Below, piece by piece: positions 61,693 through 64,000 of a stretch of 64,000 bases of DNA. A program made the translations under genes and the position numbers. Origin of the DNA: Chelonoidis abingdonii. Its lineage: Eukaryota; Chordata; Testudines; Testudinidae. The notes beneath the pieces were generated by a model that was not told the DNA's origin, ran no database searches, and saw only the letters and a list, made by a program, of their open reading frames with translations. The first letter of the stretch is position 1; every line of letters starts with the position of its first letter. The DNA lies in contig NC_133771.1 of NCBI RefSeq assembly GCF_003597395.2, positions 55,433,746-55,497,745 on the forward strand, in the 5' to 3' direction.

Positions 61693-62479
61693 TAATGGGA
61701 GATTTCAATCATTAGAAACATAATAGCATGGGTTTGTGATGACAGTAAGAATGTATGAGTGACTTTGCCTGGTCCTGGTGCGGAAGGTTGCTCGAATTCT
61801 CTGAAGGACATCTTAGACAGACTATGTGTTAGTGCTGGGGAGGAGCCGAGTGGTACGTTGCGTACATGTAGTATACCAATGACATAGGGAAGGTAGAAGA
61901 GATGTCCTGGGATAGCGCCAAATTTAGGCTGGCTAGGAAAGACGTACGAAATCCAGGACCTCGTAGTGCCGGGGGTGGCATTCCACCCCCCCCCCCTAAA
62001 TGCCCCCAGTTTCATCCAGGGTCAGATATGGGGCAGGCTTCAGTCTCAGGCCTGGCGTCTAGGGCAGTAGCAGAGTTTCAGAGTCTCAATGCATGGGGAT
62101 GAGACGCGATGGTGGCAAGAGAGGAGGATTTAGAGTTCATTAGGAACTCCAGGGAAACTTTTGGGACTTGGAGGAGCCTGTACAGGAGAGAGATGGGCTC
62201 CACCTAAAACCAAAGTGGATCACAGACTGCTGGCACTAAACATTAAAAAGGTTGTAGAGCAGTTTTAAACTAGGAGATGGGGGAAAGCCGACTGCTGCAG
62301 AGGAGCATGTGGATCGGCACAGACTTCTCTTAGGGGAGAGTCTAATGATAGAGAATCTCCAGGTTTAGTCAGGAGCAGAGGATGGAAGAGGATAATGTAA
62401 GGGCCAGATCAGATGATAAACAGTCACATAAAAAAGAATCTGCACATCAGAAAAGGGCAGACAAATAAACAGGGACAAG

Positions 62480-64000
62480 TTTTTAAAGTGCTTGTACACA
62501 AATGCTAGAAGTCTAAATAATAAGATGAGTGAACTAGAGTGCCTTGTGATAAAGAGGATATTGATAAATAGGCATCACAGAAACCTGGTGGACTGAGAGC
62601 AATCAATGGGACACAATCATTCGGGTACAAAAATATATCAGGAAGGACAGAAAGGTCGTGCAGTGGGGGGGAGTGGCACTATATGTGAAAGAAAATGTAG
62701 ATTCAAATGAAGTAAAAAATCTTAAGCGAATCCACATGTTCCATAGAATCTCTATGGATAGAAATTCATGCTCTAATAAAAATATAATATTAGGGATCTA
62801 TTATCGACCACCTGACCAGGACAGTAATAGTGATGATGAAATGCTAAGGGAAATTAGAGAGGCTATCAAAATTAAGAACCTCAATAAAGTGGGGGATTTC
62901 AATTATCCCCATATTGACTGGGAACATTTCACTTCAGGACGAAATGCAGAGATAAAATTTCTCGATACTTTAAATGACTGCTTCATGGAGCAGCTGGTAC
63001 GGGAACCCACAAGGGGAGAGGCAACTCTAGATTTAATCCTGAGTGGAGCGCAGGAGCTGGTCCAAGAGGTAACTATAGCAGGACCGCTTGGAAATAGTGA
63101 CCATAATACAAAGCAATTCAACATCCCTGTGGTGGGAAGAACATCTCAACAGCCCAACACTGTGGCATTTAATTTCAAAAGGGAACTATGCAAAATGAGG
63201 GGTTAGTTAAACAAAAGTTAAAAGGTACAGTGACTAAAGTGAAATCCCTGCAAGCTGCATGGGCCACTTTTTAAAGACACCAAAAATAGAGGCCCAACTT
63301 CAATGTATATACCCCAAATTAAAAACAGTAAAAGAACTAAAAAAGAGCCACTGTGGCTTAACAACCATGTAAAAGAAGCATCAGTGAGAGATAAAAAGAC
63401 TTCCTTTAAAAAGTGGAAGTCAAATCCTAGTGAGGCAAATAGAAAGGAGCATAAACACTGCCAGCTTAAGTGCAAAGTGTGTAATAAGAAAAGCCAAAGA
63501 GGAGTTTGAAGAACAGCTAGCCAAAAAACTCAAAGGTAATAAGAACACAAATGTTTTTTAAGTACATCAGAAGCAGGAAAGCCTGCTAAACAACCAGTGG
63601 GGCCCCTTGATGATCGAGATACAAAAGGAGCGCTTAAAGATGATAAAGTCATTGCGGAGAAACTAAATGGATTCTTTGCTTCAGTCTTCACGGCTGAGGA
63701 TGTTAGGGAGATTCCCAAACCTGAGCCGGCTTTTGTAGGTGACAAATCTGAGGAACTGTCACAGATTGAAGTGTCACTAGAGGAGGTTTTGGAATTAATG
63801 ATAAACTCAACATTAACAAGTCACCGGGACCCAGATGGCATTCACCCAAGAGTCTGAAAGAACTCAAATGTGAAGTTGCGGAACTATTAACTAAGGTTTG
63901 TAACCTGTCCTTTAAATCGGCTTCGGTACCCAATGACTGGAAGTTAGCTAATGTAATGCCAATATTTAAAAAGGGCTCTAGAGGTGATCCCAGCAATTAC
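62480..64000 (+). pseudogene. CR1 ORF2, endonuclease and start of reverse transcriptase
   Basis: The first endonuclease block (KCLYTNARSLNNKMSELECLV) is readable from 62,486 in one frame; a frameshift near 62,560-62,650 follows. A long clean frame, 62,658-63,206, holds GGVALYVKENVDSNEV, IILGIYYRPPDQDSN, GDFNYPHIDW (catalytic Asp/Asn block), RGEATLDLILS and GNSDHN (catalytic Asp-His block), so most of the APE endonuclease is intact after the ITET region. TAG 63,204, TGA 63,507 and a further stop at 63,855 interrupt the linker. The reverse transcriptase begins with SHRDPDGIHPRV (63,815) and continues in shifted frame to VPNDWKLANVMPIFKKGSRGDPSNY at the window edge. Confidence 0.88.

Larger units (their letters stand above)
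60790..64000 (+). mobile_element. Second CR1-type LINE, 5' part, running off the window
   Basis: Contains a 5'UTR with a duplicated unit, ORF1, a decayed ORF1 C-terminal part and ORF2 through the endonuclease into the first reverse-transcriptase blocks. It differs in ORF1 text and 5'UTR from the CR1 at 23.3 kb, so it is another family. The 3' end lies beyond 64,000. The left junction cuts off the Gypsy integrase. Confidence 0.87.

Noticed and set aside
1..64000. CRISPR array, prokaryotic operon or phage content
   Set aside because: No regularly spaced repeats, no ribosome-binding-site-led gene runs; all recognisable coding text is eukaryotic retroelement.

Overview
The window is vertebrate, sauropsid-type repeat-rich DNA, most likely from a turtle. 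It holds several CR1 LINE families (3' tails ending in short octamer-like repeats, ORF1 with an esterase domain, ORF2 with APE endonuclease and CR1-type reverse transcriptase), MIR-like SINEs, many hAT-type miniature elements, solo LTRs and a decayed Ty3/Gypsy element. The turtle call is inference from recognised repeat families; no species-diagnostic gene is present. I see no host protein-coding exon, rRNA or tRNA gene I can support. Every coding trace belongs to a retroelement and is broken.

Layout. 1-22,200: intergenic DNA with a Tigger-like DNA element (1.7-2.7 kb), an LTR-like repeat (3.4-4.3 kb), MIR-like SINEs, a hAT miniature element (12.5 kb), a solo LTR (14.3-15.4 kb), a decayed CR1 with recognisable reverse transcriptase (15.4-17.5 kb) and several CR1 3' tails. 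23.3-25.3 kb: the 5' half of a young CR1 (5'UTR, ORF1, start of ORF2), which stops abruptly at about 25,310 against the interior of a Harbinger-like DNA transposon. That transposon runs into a 25-N gap at 26,388.

26,413-48,998 is not ordinary genome sequence. It reads as raw, uncorrected long-read gap fill containing a fold-back. The second arm (about 38,800-48,998) is a noisy direct copy of the left flank (22.2-26.4 kb) that also carries the rest of the CR1 and the start of the transposon. The first arm (26,413 to about 38,800) is a noisier reverse-complement copy of the same interval; homology is clear by eye from about 32.4 to 38.75 kb and is inferred further left, where base composition becomes aberrant. 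All ORFs in this interval should be treated as artefacts. Clean sequence resumes at about 48,999 exactly where the left contig breaks off inside the transposon.

49-64 kb: end of the Harbinger-like element, a palindromic miniature element interrupted by a solo LTR, unique DNA, two hAT miniature elements inserted side by side at one 8-bp target, a 1.05-kb solo LTR split by another hAT element, a decayed Ty3/Gypsy retrotransposon with LTR, gag and pol whose integrase is interrupted by an antisense solo LTR, and a second CR1 family with a duplicated 5'UTR unit that runs off the window.

There is no operon-like gene cooperation here. The logic is one of nested insertions, and target-site duplications give the order of several of them. 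I found no evidence of a new biological system; the largest anomaly is an assembly artefact.
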